NCBI GenBank assembly: GCA_943788425.1
Contig: CALSQF010000006.1
Location: 372,001-436,000, forward strand
Direction: 5' to 3'
Source of the DNA: an uncultured Planktomarina sp.
GTDB taxonomy: Bacteria; Pseudomonadota; Alphaproteobacteria; Rhodobacterales; Rhodobacteraceae
DNA: 64,000 bases
Made by a program: the position numbers and the translations under genes. Below the pieces are notes generated by a model. The model saw nothing but the letters and a program-made list of their open reading frames with translations. It did not search any database and was not told where the DNA came from. The stretch's first letter is position 1; every line of letters begins with the position of its first letter. Of this stretch, positions 42,214 to 50,304 are shown one piece after another.

Positions 42214-43380
42214 ATGAGATCAGGACGTCACTTTCTTCAAATACCTGGACCCACCAACACACCCGAGCGTATTTTGCGTGCGATGCACCGCTCGGTTATT
42301 GATCACCGCGGGCCGGAATTTGCAGCATTAGGATTGGGCTTGCTGCGCGATTTGAAACCAGTTTTCCAAACGGAAGGTCGGGTTGTCATCTACCCCGCCT
42401 CGGGCACTGGCGCATGGGAGGCAGCATTGGTTAATGTTTTGCAACCTGGTGATCAGGTATTAATGTATGAAACAGGTCAGTTTTCCACGCTGTGGAAAAA
42501 CATGGCAACCAAGTTGGGTTATGACCCCATCTTTATCGAGGGTGATTGGCGCCGGGGCGTTGATGCAAATTTAATCGCGGACGCATTAGAGAAAGACAAG
42601 GCACATAAAATCAAAGCAGTCTGTGTTGTTCACAATGATACGGCAACAGGCATTACATCAGACATCGGCGCCGTGCGCGCCGCAATTGATGGTGTATCCC
42701 ATTCCGCGCTGCTGATGGTGGATACGATTTCATCGTTGGGGTCCGTTGATTTTAAAACAGATAAATGGGGCGTTGATGTTGTAGTTGCAGGATCGCAAAA
42801 GGGATTGATGCTGCCCCCTGGTTTATCGTTTAATGCAATTTCGAAAAAAGCATGGTCCGCATGTCAGGCGGGTGGCGATCGCCGATCTTATTGGGATTGG
42901 CGCGATATGATGACCCCGAATGATGCAGGTTATTTCCCTTATACACCTGCAACAACCCTTCTTTATGGATTGCGTGAGGCTTTGGATATGTTGGCGGAAG
43001 AGGGGATGGAACAGGTTGCTGCACGTCATGAACGTCACGCATCAGCTACGCGCGCGGCGGTTGAGGCATGGGGGTTAGAGATACTGGCGGTGAACCCAGC
43101 AGAACGATCCAATAGTCTGACCGCCGTTTTGATGCCAGATGGGCATGGGGGTGATACGCTTCGCAAAGAGATATTGGATGGGTTTGACATGTCACTTGGG
43201 ACCGGCCTGAACAAAGTAGCTGACAAAATTTTTCGCATTGGTCATTTGGGAGACTTCAACGATTTGATGTTGATGGGAACTCTTAGTGGTGTGGAAATGG
43301 GGATGATACGGGCAGGAGTGCCTCATCAGTCAGGTGGTGTGCAAAGCGCGCTAAAATACCTTGCTAGTCACCGCATTTGA
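42214..43380 (+). CDS. Class V aminotransferase, serine-glyoxylate aminotransferase type
   Basis: A 388-residue PLP enzyme of fold type I. IPGPTNTPERILRAM at the N-terminus, YPASGTGAWEAAL (phosphate loop, about 60-72), Asp170 in VDTISSLGS and the Schiff-base Lys196 in SQKGLMLPPG match serine-glyoxylate/alanine-glyoxylate aminotransferases. The usual reaction makes glycine and hydroxypyruvate from serine and glyoxylate. Here glyoxylate or sulfopyruvate/sulfoacetaldehyde as amino acceptor is conceivable. Its end overlaps the start of the second TauE/SafE gene by 20 bp. Confidence 0.85.
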   Translation: MRSGRHFLQIPGPTNTPERILRAMHRSVIDHRGPEFAALGLGLLRDLKPVFQTEGRVVIYPASGTGAWEAALVNVLQPGDQVLMYETGQFSTLWKNMATKLGYDPIFIEGDWRRGVDANLIADALEKDKAHKIKAVCVVHNDTATGITSDIGAVRAAIDGVSHSALLMVDTISSLGSVDFKTDKWGVDVVVAGSQKGLMLPPGLSFNAISKKAWSACQAGGDRRSYWDWRDMMTPNDAGYFPYTPATTLLYGLREALDMLAEEGMEQVAARHERHASATRAAVEAWGLEILAVNPAERSNSLTAVLMPDGHGGDTLRKEILDGFDMSLGTGLNKVADKIFRIGHLGDFNDLMLMGTLSGVEMGMIRAGVPHQSGGVQSALKYLASHRI

Positions 43381-44113
43381 TTTAGCCCCGATTGAAATCA
43401 TTGCGATTTTCGCGGTCTACCTCTTTGCAGCCACGGCAAAGGGCATTACAGGTTTGGGCTTTTCAACGACCTGTCTACCAATTTTGGTATTCGCGATTGG
43501 CTTAAAGGACGCGCTTTCGTTGGTGTTGATCCCATCGATCTGTTCAAATCTTGTAGTAATGCGCCAAGTGGGTCAGTTTAAATCCACGATACTGCGGTTT
43601 TGGCCAATGCTACTTGCGACCATTCCCAGTCTGTTATTGGGTCTGTGGATTCTTTCAGGAACTGATGGGGCCACGGCCAAGATTATCTTAGGTCTTGTTT
43701 TGCTCATGTGGTGTGGTTTTTCATTTCTTAAGCCAGATCTTCGATTGCCAAGTGGATTAGAATACAGGCTTGCTCCCATCTCTGGCATCTGCACTGGTTT
43801 TTTAAACGGGCTAACAGGTTCACAGGTTATGCCAGTAGTTCCATTTTTGATGTCGTTGCACCTAGGCCGGAATGTGTTTATCCAGGCTGCGAATTGTTCG
43901 TTTACAATGTCAAGTCTGATCATGATGGTTGGGTTGGGATATTTAGGGCTGTTCACAGGGTCAGATGTTGTGATTTCTACCTTGGGTGTTTTATGCGTAT
44001 TCATCGGCGTAAAAGTTGGGACGGCAATCCGTGAAAGATTGTCTGAAAAAATTTTTCAAAAAATGATTTTATCAATTCTGACAACAATTAGTATTGGTTT
44101 ACTAATGTCATAA
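43361..44113 (+). CDS. TauE/SafE family permease (second copy)
   Basis: A 250-residue membrane protein with about eight hydrophobic segments. YLFAATAKGITGLGFSTTC and GICTGFLNGLTGSQVMPV are the family repeats. The start is TTG at 43361 inside the aminotransferase gene; no ATG or GTG gives a complete first helix, and no ribosome-binding site is visible, so translational coupling is likely. It is clearly diverged from the first copy (38583-39347), so the two probably carry different compounds or opposite directions. Confidence 0.83.
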   Translation: MLVTAFDLAPIEIIAIFAVYLFAATAKGITGLGFSTTCLPILVFAIGLKDALSLVLIPSICSNLVVMRQVGQFKSTILRFWPMLLATIPSLLLGLWILSGTDGATAKIILGLVLLMWCGFSFLKPDLRLPSGLEYRLAPISGICTGFLNGLTGSQVMPVVPFLMSLHLGRNVFIQAANCSFTMSSLIMMVGLGYLGLFTGSDVVISTLGVLCVFIGVKVGTAIRERLSEKIFQKMILSILTTISIGLLMS

Positions 44114-44133
44114 TTTGTCTTGTTAGCACGGTA

Positions 44134-44168
44134 AAATTAAACGTTCATGAGATTGTCAGGTTTAATTT
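44134..44168. repeat. AT-rich inverted repeat at cluster end
   Basis: AAATTAAAC (44134-44142) and GTTTAATTT (44160-44168) form a perfect 9-bp stem with a 17-nt loop just after the second TauE/SafE gene. It may be a weak terminator. It lies near the proposed boundary of the accessory cluster. Confidence 0.45.
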
Positions 44169-44238
44169 ATCGCGTCCTTCAATAATAAAACAGTCTCCAT
44201 TCCGCTACTTCAAAACAAGCCCAAGCGTCCATCAATGT

Positions 44239-44631
44239 ATGGTTAAAGCAGTACAATCACCTTTGCCATTACCAAGCTACAAACATGAGATCCCAGTTCC
44301 AGAAGCTCTATTGAAAAAGGCACATAATTTTGGGGTTGGAAAGGGGGCAATTTATGCCGCATTTCAGCGCGGGTTGCGGGTGCCACAAGACCTAGTCATT
44401 TTGGGGATAGGGGATTTGAAGGGCAGTAAGGAAATGGTGCCAGCTTTTACCACGATCCATTTCCCCGCCGAAGAAATCGGCGGATTGGCTGGGCGTGAAA
44501 TGTGCGGTTTAATCGCTCAGTCAGAAGGGCTGAAAACCATGGGGCAGCTGGTGCGCAGGAAATGTCAGATCAGGTTGGCAGAGCGCGCAACCTGTTTGCC
44601 AGTTCGGCGCCCGCGCAGCTCTGATCTGTGA
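44239..44631 (+). pseudogene. LacI-family transcriptional regulator remnant (C-terminal part)
   Basis: A 130-residue open frame whose middle and end match only the C-terminal effector-binding lobe of a LacI-family regulator: GKGAIYAAFQRGLRVPQDLVILGIGDL, MVPAFTTIHFPAEEIG, then a REMCGLIAQ and CQIRLAERATC tail. The DNA-binding helix-turn-helix and about two-thirds of a normal 340-residue protein are missing, and homology appears to begin near 44320. It probably once controlled the TRAP genes directly downstream. The missing 5' part abuts the TTT/SauS-like cluster, suggesting truncation by insertion or rearrangement. Confidence 0.75.
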
Positions 44632-44755
44632 AACTTACTGCAAAATAAAACGGGATTTTACGAAAAAACCTTGGGCGCCTCTTCCAATGAGGGACCATTG
44701 CGCTAAGCTCGTTTGGAAGCCAAAATAAGTTCGGCTCACCATCTGGGAGGATAAT

Positions 44756-45772
44756 ATGAAGAATCTAGGAATGAAGACTGCTATTGCTGCATTGACAGTG
44801 GCCTTTGCAGGCGAAGCGATCGCGACAGAGTGGAATGTCTCGGTGTGGGGCAAGCGTCGGGCGTTTACCGAGCATGTTGAGAAGTTGGCCGAATTGGTTT
44901 CGGCGAAAACTAATGGCGAATTCACAATGAATGTCAGCTACGGCGGATTGTCAAAGAACCGTGAAAACCTTGACGGAATTTCTATTGGGGCCTTTGAAAT
45001 GGCGCAATTTTGTGCCGGCTACCATCCGGATAAAAACCGCGTGGTGACTGTTCTGGAACTGCCGTTCTTAGGCGTTGCAAATCTGGAAGAAGAAGTGGCG
45101 GTCAGCCATGCCGTATATGCCCATCCAGCTGCGACCGAAGAGATGGCGCAATGGAATGCGCGTCTGCTCATGACCTCACCGATGCCGCAATATAACATCG
45201 TAGGGACTGGCGATCCGCGTTCGACCCTGGCTGATTTTGAAGGCATGCGTGTGCGGGCTACAGGCGGTCTGGGCAAGGCGTTCGCGGCAGTTGGCAGTGT
45301 GCCCACCTCCGTGACTGCAACCGAAGCCTATCAAGCGATGGAATCAGGTGTTGTGGATACAGTGGCCTTTGCACAGCATGCGCATTTGTCCTACGGAACA
45401 ATCAACCGTGCCGATTGGTGGACTGAGAACCTAAACCCAGGCACTGTGAATTGCCCGGTTGTGGTTAACATCGATGCATATGACAGCCTGCCTGATGCGC
45501 ACCGCGCTGTTTTGGATGAATCTGTTGACGATTCGATTGCCTATTACCTCGAAAACTACGGCAAATTGTTGCAGCGTTGGGATGAAATTTTGGCCGAAAA
45601 AGGCGTTGAAAAAGTCACAATCAGCGACTCAGAATTGTCAGCATTCCGTGCGAAAGCTGCGGATCCAATCCGTGCGGCTTGGATTGCCGACATGGAAGCT
45701 CAGGGCATTCCTGGTCAAGAACTGTTTGACCTCGTGATGACGACTTTGGAAAACAGCCGTAACGGCAACTAA
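44756..45772 (+). CDS. TRAP transporter substrate-binding protein (DctP family)
   Basis: A 338-residue periplasmic binding protein with a signal peptide (about 1-23, ending AFAGEAIA-TEW). The DctP fold is shown by LDGISIGAFEMAQFCAGYHPDKN, DFEGMRVRATGGLGKAF with the conserved Arg that binds carboxylates, and TATEAYQAMESGVVDTVAF. GGGAGG precedes the ATG. The ligand is a carboxylate of unknown identity. A strong hairpin follows the gene, then dctQ- and dctM-like genes. Confidence 0.92.
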   Translation: MKNLGMKTAIAALTVAFAGEAIATEWNVSVWGKRRAFTEHVEKLAELVSAKTNGEFTMNVSYGGLSKNRENLDGISIGAFEMAQFCAGYHPDKNRVVTVLELPFLGVANLEEEVAVSHAVYAHPAATEEMAQWNARLLMTSPMPQYNIVGTGDPRSTLADFEGMRVRATGGLGKAFAAVGSVPTSVTATEAYQAMESGVVDTVAFAQHAHLSYGTINRADWWTENLNPGTVNCPVVVNIDAYDSLPDAHRAVLDESVDDSIAYYLENYGKLLQRWDEILAEKGVEKVTISDSELSAFRAKAADPIRAAWIADMEAQGIPGQELFDLVMTTLENSRNGN

Positions 45773-45779
45773 TCCATGC

Positions 45780-45813
45780 GCACTTGCCCCTTTCGCAAGG
45801 GGCAAGTGCTTTT
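45780..45813 (+). terminator. Terminator/attenuator after TRAP binding-protein gene
   Basis: GCACTTGCCCCTT (45780-45792), loop TCGC, AAGGGGCAAGTGC (45797-45809), then TTTT: a perfect 13-bp stem with a short T-tract. It probably limits read-through into the membrane subunit genes. Confidence 0.8.
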
Positions 45814-45853
45814 GATGTTTTGCACCCTGACAATTTAACCTGAAGGCAACGCT

Positions 45854-46483
45854 ATGGCTTCATCCTCATCTGTTCTGCAAGACAATTCTTGGCTCAGCCG
45901 CGCGGATCGTGCGCTCCTGCCCGTTGAGCGCGTCTTTGCATTGATCAGCGGACTGGCCGTGTTTTCGTTAATGTTTCTTGCGGCCTATTCTGTTTCAGGC
46001 CGAAAATTTTTTAATCAGCCTTTAAATGGTTATGTTGACTATATCGAGGCCGCCATGCCGGTGATTGCCTTTATGGGAGTCTCCTATGTGCAACGTTTTG
46101 GCGGTCATATTCGTATGGATATGATTATCGGCAAGATGCGCGGCCGGGTCCTTTGGGCGTTGGAGCTGCTGACTGTGGCGTTGATTTTGGTGGTTATTTT
46201 GGCGTTGATCTGGGGATCCTGGGCGCATTTTGACCGCAGTTTTGATTTTGCCAAACCTCTTTGGAGCCGAGATAGTTCGATCGATATCGGCATTCCAATG
46301 TGGCCGGCCAAACTTTTGGTCCCCGTCGCTTTCTCACTTTTGGCGGTGAGGCTCGTGTTGCAGATGATTGGCTACGGCCGGGCATTGGTCTTCGGACTTG
46401 AGCGTCCGGTGGCCGTGCCCTTGATTTTAACAATTGAAGAACAGGCCATGGCAGAAGCTGCCCATTTGGCGGAGCAAGAGTGA
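45854..46483 (+). CDS. TRAP transporter small permease (DctQ family)
   Basis: A 209-residue protein with four hydrophobic segments (about 30-50, 62-80, 100-120 and 150-170). The DctQ layout includes SVSGRKFFNQPLNGYVDYIE and FGGHIRMDMIIGKM. The C-terminal tail is longer than average. GAAGGCAACGCT precedes the ATG. Its stop overlaps the dctM-like start by one base. Confidence 0.88.
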   Translation: MASSSSVLQDNSWLSRADRALLPVERVFALISGLAVFSLMFLAAYSVSGRKFFNQPLNGYVDYIEAAMPVIAFMGVSYVQRFGGHIRMDMIIGKMRGRVLWALELLTVALILVVILALIWGSWAHFDRSFDFAKPLWSRDSSIDIGIPMWPAKLLVPVAFSLLAVRLVLQMIGYGRALVFGLERPVAVPLILTIEEQAMAEAAHLAEQE

Positions 46484-47883
46484 TGGATCCTATTGCAGTA
46501 GGTCTATGGACCACCGGCGGTATGCTGGTCTTGGTGTTCATCGGCATGCGCGTGGCTTTTGCGGCGGGGCTTGCCGGTTTCGTCGGCTTGTTATGGCTGC
46601 GCTGGAATGGCTTTGACTATGATCCAGCAAAATTTATGAAAGCCCTGACCATCAGTGTAAAGATTTCCGGTCAAGTGCCGCATTCGAAAATTGCTGCGCA
46701 GGCCCTGAGCCTCATTCCGACCTTCATTTTGATCGGCTATTTGGCCTATTATGCCAAGCTGACAACGGCGCTTTTTGAGGCCGCCAAACGTTGGATCGCT
46801 TGGGTGCCTGGCGGTCTGGCCGTCTCTACGGTTTTTGCCACCGCAGGCTTTGCGGCAGTTTCTGGTGCATCCGTGGCCACGGCGGCAGTATTTGCGCGGA
46901 TCGCAATCCCAGAAATGCTGAAAATTGGTTATAATAAGCAATTCGCCGCTGGCGTTGTGGCGGCCGGCGGCACCTTGGCGTCGCTCATTCCACCCTCTGC
47001 GATACTGGTGATCTACGCGATCATCGTTGAGCAGGATGTGGGCAAGCTGCTGTTGGCCGGTTTCATTCCTGGTGCCTTTTCGGCAATGATCTATGCCGGG
47101 CTCATCATCGGTATTGCTGTGATCTTTAAAAACGTCGGGCCGCCGGTGACGGGCTTCACGTGGCGCGAGCGTTTTGCAGCCCTGCCACCTGCTTTGCCGA
47201 TTGTCGCTGTGGTGGTTATTATCATCTTCTTTGTTTATAATCCTTTTGGTGATGCCTGGGGTACACCCACCGAAGGTGGCGCAGTTGGTGCTTTCATCGT
47301 GTTTCTGATGGCGCTGTATCGCGGCATGCGCTGGGCGCAGTTGAAAGATGCTTTGCTTGAAACGGCGAAGCTGACCGTGATGATCTTTTCAATCATTTGG
47401 GGCGTGCTGATTTATGTGCGGTTCTTGGGATTTGCAGATCTTCCGGGGGTGTTTTCTGATTGGATTACCAGTCTCGACATGGCGCCTTTGCTTATTCTGA
47501 TCTGCATCCTTTTGGCCTATGCGGTCTTAGGAATGTTCATGGATGCGATTGGCATGTTGCTTTTGACCTTGCCCGTGGTCTACCCGGCTGTGATGGCGCT
47601 CAATGGCGGTGAATATGTGACTGCGGCCGATAGTGCCTTTGGCATGAATGGCACAATGTGTGCGATTTGGTTTGGGATATTGGTGGTGAAAATGGCGGAG
47701 TTTTGTCTCATCACCCCGCCCATTGGGCTCAATTGTTTTGTGGTTGCTGGCGTGCGCGATGATTTGACGGTGCAGGATGTCTTTAAAGGGGTCACCCCTT
47801 TCTTCCTTGCGGATGGTGTCACGATTGCGCTGCTGGTCGCCTTTCCGGGGATTGTTCTCTGGCTGCCTTCTTTGGTTGGCTAG
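46483..47883 (+). CDS. TRAP transporter large permease (DctM family)
   Basis: A 466-residue permease with about 12 hydrophobic segments. GFAAVSGASVATAAVFARIAIPEM, AAGGTLASLIPPSAILVIYAI and the closing CLITPPIGLNCFVVAGV are DctM signatures. ATG 46483 shares a base with the dctQ stop; the preceding GTG (46480) is an alternative. It is the sodium-driven channel partner of the DctQ and DctP proteins. Confidence 0.93.
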   Translation: MDPIAVGLWTTGGMLVLVFIGMRVAFAAGLAGFVGLLWLRWNGFDYDPAKFMKALTISVKISGQVPHSKIAAQALSLIPTFILIGYLAYYAKLTTALFEAAKRWIAWVPGGLAVSTVFATAGFAAVSGASVATAAVFARIAIPEMLKIGYNKQFAAGVVAAGGTLASLIPPSAILVIYAIIVEQDVGKLLLAGFIPGAFSAMIYAGLIIGIAVIFKNVGPPVTGFTWRERFAALPPALPIVAVVVIIIFFVYNPFGDAWGTPTEGGAVGAFIVFLMALYRGMRWAQLKDALLETAKLTVMIFSIIWGVLIYVRFLGFADLPGVFSDWITSLDMAPLLILICILLAYAVLGMFMDAIGMLLLTLPVVYPAVMALNGGEYVTAADSAFGMNGTMCAIWFGILVVKMAEFCLITPPIGLNCFVVAGVRDDLTVQDVFKGVTPFFLADGVTIALLVAFPGIVLWLPSLVG

Positions 47884-47934
47884 GGCGTCTAAATTCCTCT
47901 TGCCTCTTCTGACAGGGCGTGAAAGCCATTGCTT

Positions 47935-48828
47935 ATGAGCGAGAATGCTGCGGATAGGCCAATTGTTGGCGCATTGTGGATGGGGCTGTCGGGCCTGTGT
48001 TTCATCGGCGTCTATGTCGGCGTAAAATTGGTGGGCACGCGCCTGCCCGCCGCCGAAAGTGCCTTTCTTCGCTATGTTCTAGGCTTGGTGTTTTTGTTGC
48101 CGGTGCTGCGTGCCTTATGGCGTGAGGGGCTCACTTGGCAGGTGACCAAACTCGGAGCAGGGCGTGCGTTTTTGCATACTTTTGCCGTGACATTTTGGTT
48201 CTATGCCATGGCCCGCATTCCCGTAGCAGAGGTCTCTGCGATGGGATATTTGACGCCAATTTTTGTAACGCTGGGAGCGGTTGTTATCCTCGGGGAGCGT
48301 TTGGCGCTGCGCCGGGGATTGGCGATTGTCGTGGCGATTTTGGGCGTCTTGATCATCTTACGGCCTGGCTTCCGTGAGATCACATCAGGCCATATCGCCA
48401 TGCTGGGCACCACCCTATGCTTTGGGGTCAGCTACCTCATCGCCAAGCGCCTGACGGATCTGGCCAGCGCGGATATGGTGGTGGCTCTTTTGTCTATCGG
48501 AGTGACCATCGGACTTATTCCGCTGACCATTCCAGTTTGGATCACGCCGACAAGTTTCGAAGTCGCCATGCTCTTTGCTGTCGCCACCTGTGCGGTTGCC
48601 GGACATTATTCCATGACCTTTGCCTTCCGATCTGCGCCGCTGACGGTTACCCAACCGGTAGGTTTTTTGCAGTTGATTTGGTCGGTTGCCACCGGGTATT
48701 TCCTTTTTGGTGAACATATAGATGCTTTGGTTATATTGGGCGGGACGATTATCATTGGTTCCGTGTTGTATCTCACCCTGCGGGAGGCGCAGCTGAAACG
48801 AAAACGAGAAAGAAAGACCCCCCTATGA
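47935..48828 (+). CDS. DMT-superfamily permease (EamA domain)
   Basis: A 297-residue membrane protein with ten predicted helices in two EamA repeats ([37 protein letters not shown]). The first repeat ends in [16 protein letters not shown], the usual DMT motif. ATG 47935 is preferred over the in-frame TTG at 47929. The substrate is unknown; such proteins often export amino acids or metabolites. Its end overlaps the betB-like start by 4 bp, so it is cotranscribed with it. Confidence 0.88.
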   Translation: MSENAADRPIVGALWMGLSGLCFIGVYVGVKLVGTRLPAAESAFLRYVLGLVFLLPVLRALWREGLTWQVTKLGAGRAFLHTFAVTFWFYAMARIPVAEVSAMGYLTPIFVTLGAVVILGERLALRRGLAIVVAILGVLIILRPGFREITSGHIAMLGTTLCFGVSYLIAKRLTDLASADMVVALLSIGVTIGLIPLTIPVWITPTSFEVAMLFAVATCAVAGHYSMTFAFRSAPLTVTQPVGFLQLIWSVATGYFLFGEHIDALVILGGTIIIGSVLYLTLREAQLKRKRERKTPL

Positions 48829-50279
48829 TCGATCCAAAACCCACCGCCAGCCACTTTATCAATGGCGCTTATATAGAGGATGAAACGGGCGCACCGATTG
48901 ATGTGATCTACCCCGCAACGGGAGAGGTGATTGGCCGGGTGCATAGTGCGACACCGCAGATTGTGCAGGCAGCTCTTGCTGCGGCTAAGGCAGCTCAGCC
49001 AATATGGGCGGCGATGACTGGCACAGAGCGCGGACGGATATTGCGGCGGGCGGCGGATATGATGCGCGCCCAGAACCGTTCTTTATCCGAATTGGAAACC
49101 TATGACACCGGCAAACCCTTGCAGGAGACTTTGGTGGCAGACGCTACTTCTGCGGCGGATGCTTTGGAGTATTTTGGTGGCCTGGCCGGGAGTCTCACTG
49201 GGGAGCATGTGCAGTTTGGTGAGGATTTTATCTATACGATAAGAGAACCGCTCGGAATCTGCGTTGGTATTGGGGCTTGGAATTACCCTACGCAAATTGC
49301 CGCCTGGAAGGCCGCGCCAGCTTTAGCTTGCGGCAATGCTATGGTCTTTAAGCCCTCTGAAACAACTCCGCTTTGCGCGTTGCAGGTAGCGGAAATTTTG
49401 CATGAGGCGGGTTTGCCCGCTGGGCTGTATAATGTGGTGCAGGGCTTGGGTGATGTGGGAGCCGCTTTGGTCAGTGACCCTTTGGTGGACAAGGTTTCGC
49501 TGACTGGCTCACTGCCAACAGGCCGCAAGGTTTATGCCGCTGCAGCAGAGGGTATGCGCCATGTGACCATGGAGCTGGGTGGGAAATCGCCGCTGATCAT
49601 ATTTGATGATGCCGAGCTGGAGGCTGCGGTGAGTGGAGCCATCTTGGCCAATTTCTATTCCTCTGGGCAGATTTGCTCGAATGGCACACGCGTCTTTGTA
49701 CAAAAAGGCATCAAGCCGGCTTTTCTCAAGCGTCTTGCAGAGCGCCTGGGCACAGCGGTTGTGGGAGATCCCATGGATGAGGCGACGAACTTTGGCCCCA
49801 TGGTTTCAGAGCGACAGCGCGATATCGTGGAGGGGTTCATTGCCAAGGGTAAGGCGGAAGGGGCGCGGCTTGTCTGCGGCGGCACGCGCTTGGAGCGTCC
49901 AGGGTTTTGGCTGACACCAGCGGTATTTACGGATGTGACGGATGACATGACCATCGCAAGGGAAGAGATTTTTGGGCCAGTTTTATCAGTGCTGGAATTT
50001 GACACTGAGGCGGAGGCTCTGGCGCGTGCCAATGATACGGATTATGGGCTGGCGGCTGGGGTCTTTACCCAAAACCTGCCGCGGGCTCATCGGATGGTGA
50101 AGGCTTTGGAGGCCGGAACCTGCTATATCAACACCTATAACGACGCCCCGGTTGAAGCGCCTTTTGGAGGCGTCAAGCTCTCTGGCGTGGGCCGGGAGAA
50201 TTCGAAGGCTGCGATCAATCATTACTCACAGCTTAAATCTGTCTATGTGCGCCTGAGTCCTTTGGAGGCGCCCTATTAG
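48825..50279 (+). CDS. betB: Betaine-aldehyde dehydrogenase type NAD(P) aldehyde dehydrogenase
   Basis: A 484-residue aldehyde dehydrogenase. [21 protein letters not shown] (about 143-163), [15 protein letters not shown] (Glu base) and the catalytic Cys284 in [14 protein letters not shown] fit BetB, which oxidises betaine aldehyde to glycine betaine. [13 protein letters not shown] and the C-terminal [17 protein letters not shown] agree. No betA, betI or betC gene is near, so another amino-aldehyde is possible. Its position after TRAP and DMT genes suggests use of an imported compound. ATGA overlap with the DMT gene. Confidence 0.8.
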   Translation: MIDPKPTASHFINGAYIEDETGAPIDVIYPATGEVIGRVHSATPQIVQAALAAAKAAQPIWAAMTGTERGRILRRAADMMRAQNRSLSELETYDTGKPLQETLVADATSAADALEYFGGLAGSLTGEHVQFGEDFIYTIREPLGICVGIGAWNYPTQIAAWKAAPALACGNAMVFKPSETTPLCALQVAEILHEAGLPAGLYNVVQGLGDVGAALVSDPLVDKVSLTGSLPTGRKVYAAAAEGMRHVTMELGGKSPLIIFDDAELEAAVSGAILANFYSSGQICSNGTRVFVQKGIKPAFLKRLAERLGTAVVGDPMDEATNFGPMVSERQRDIVEGFIAKGKAEGARLVCGGTRLERPGFWLTPAVFTDVTDDMTIAREEIFGPVLSVLEFDTEAEALARANDTDYGLAAGVFTQNLPRAHRMVKALEAGTCYINTYNDAPVEAPFGGVKLSGVGRENSKAAINHYSQLKSVYVRLSPLEAPY

Positions 50280-50304
50280 GGATACGCGCCTGGAGGGCAT
50301 AGCC

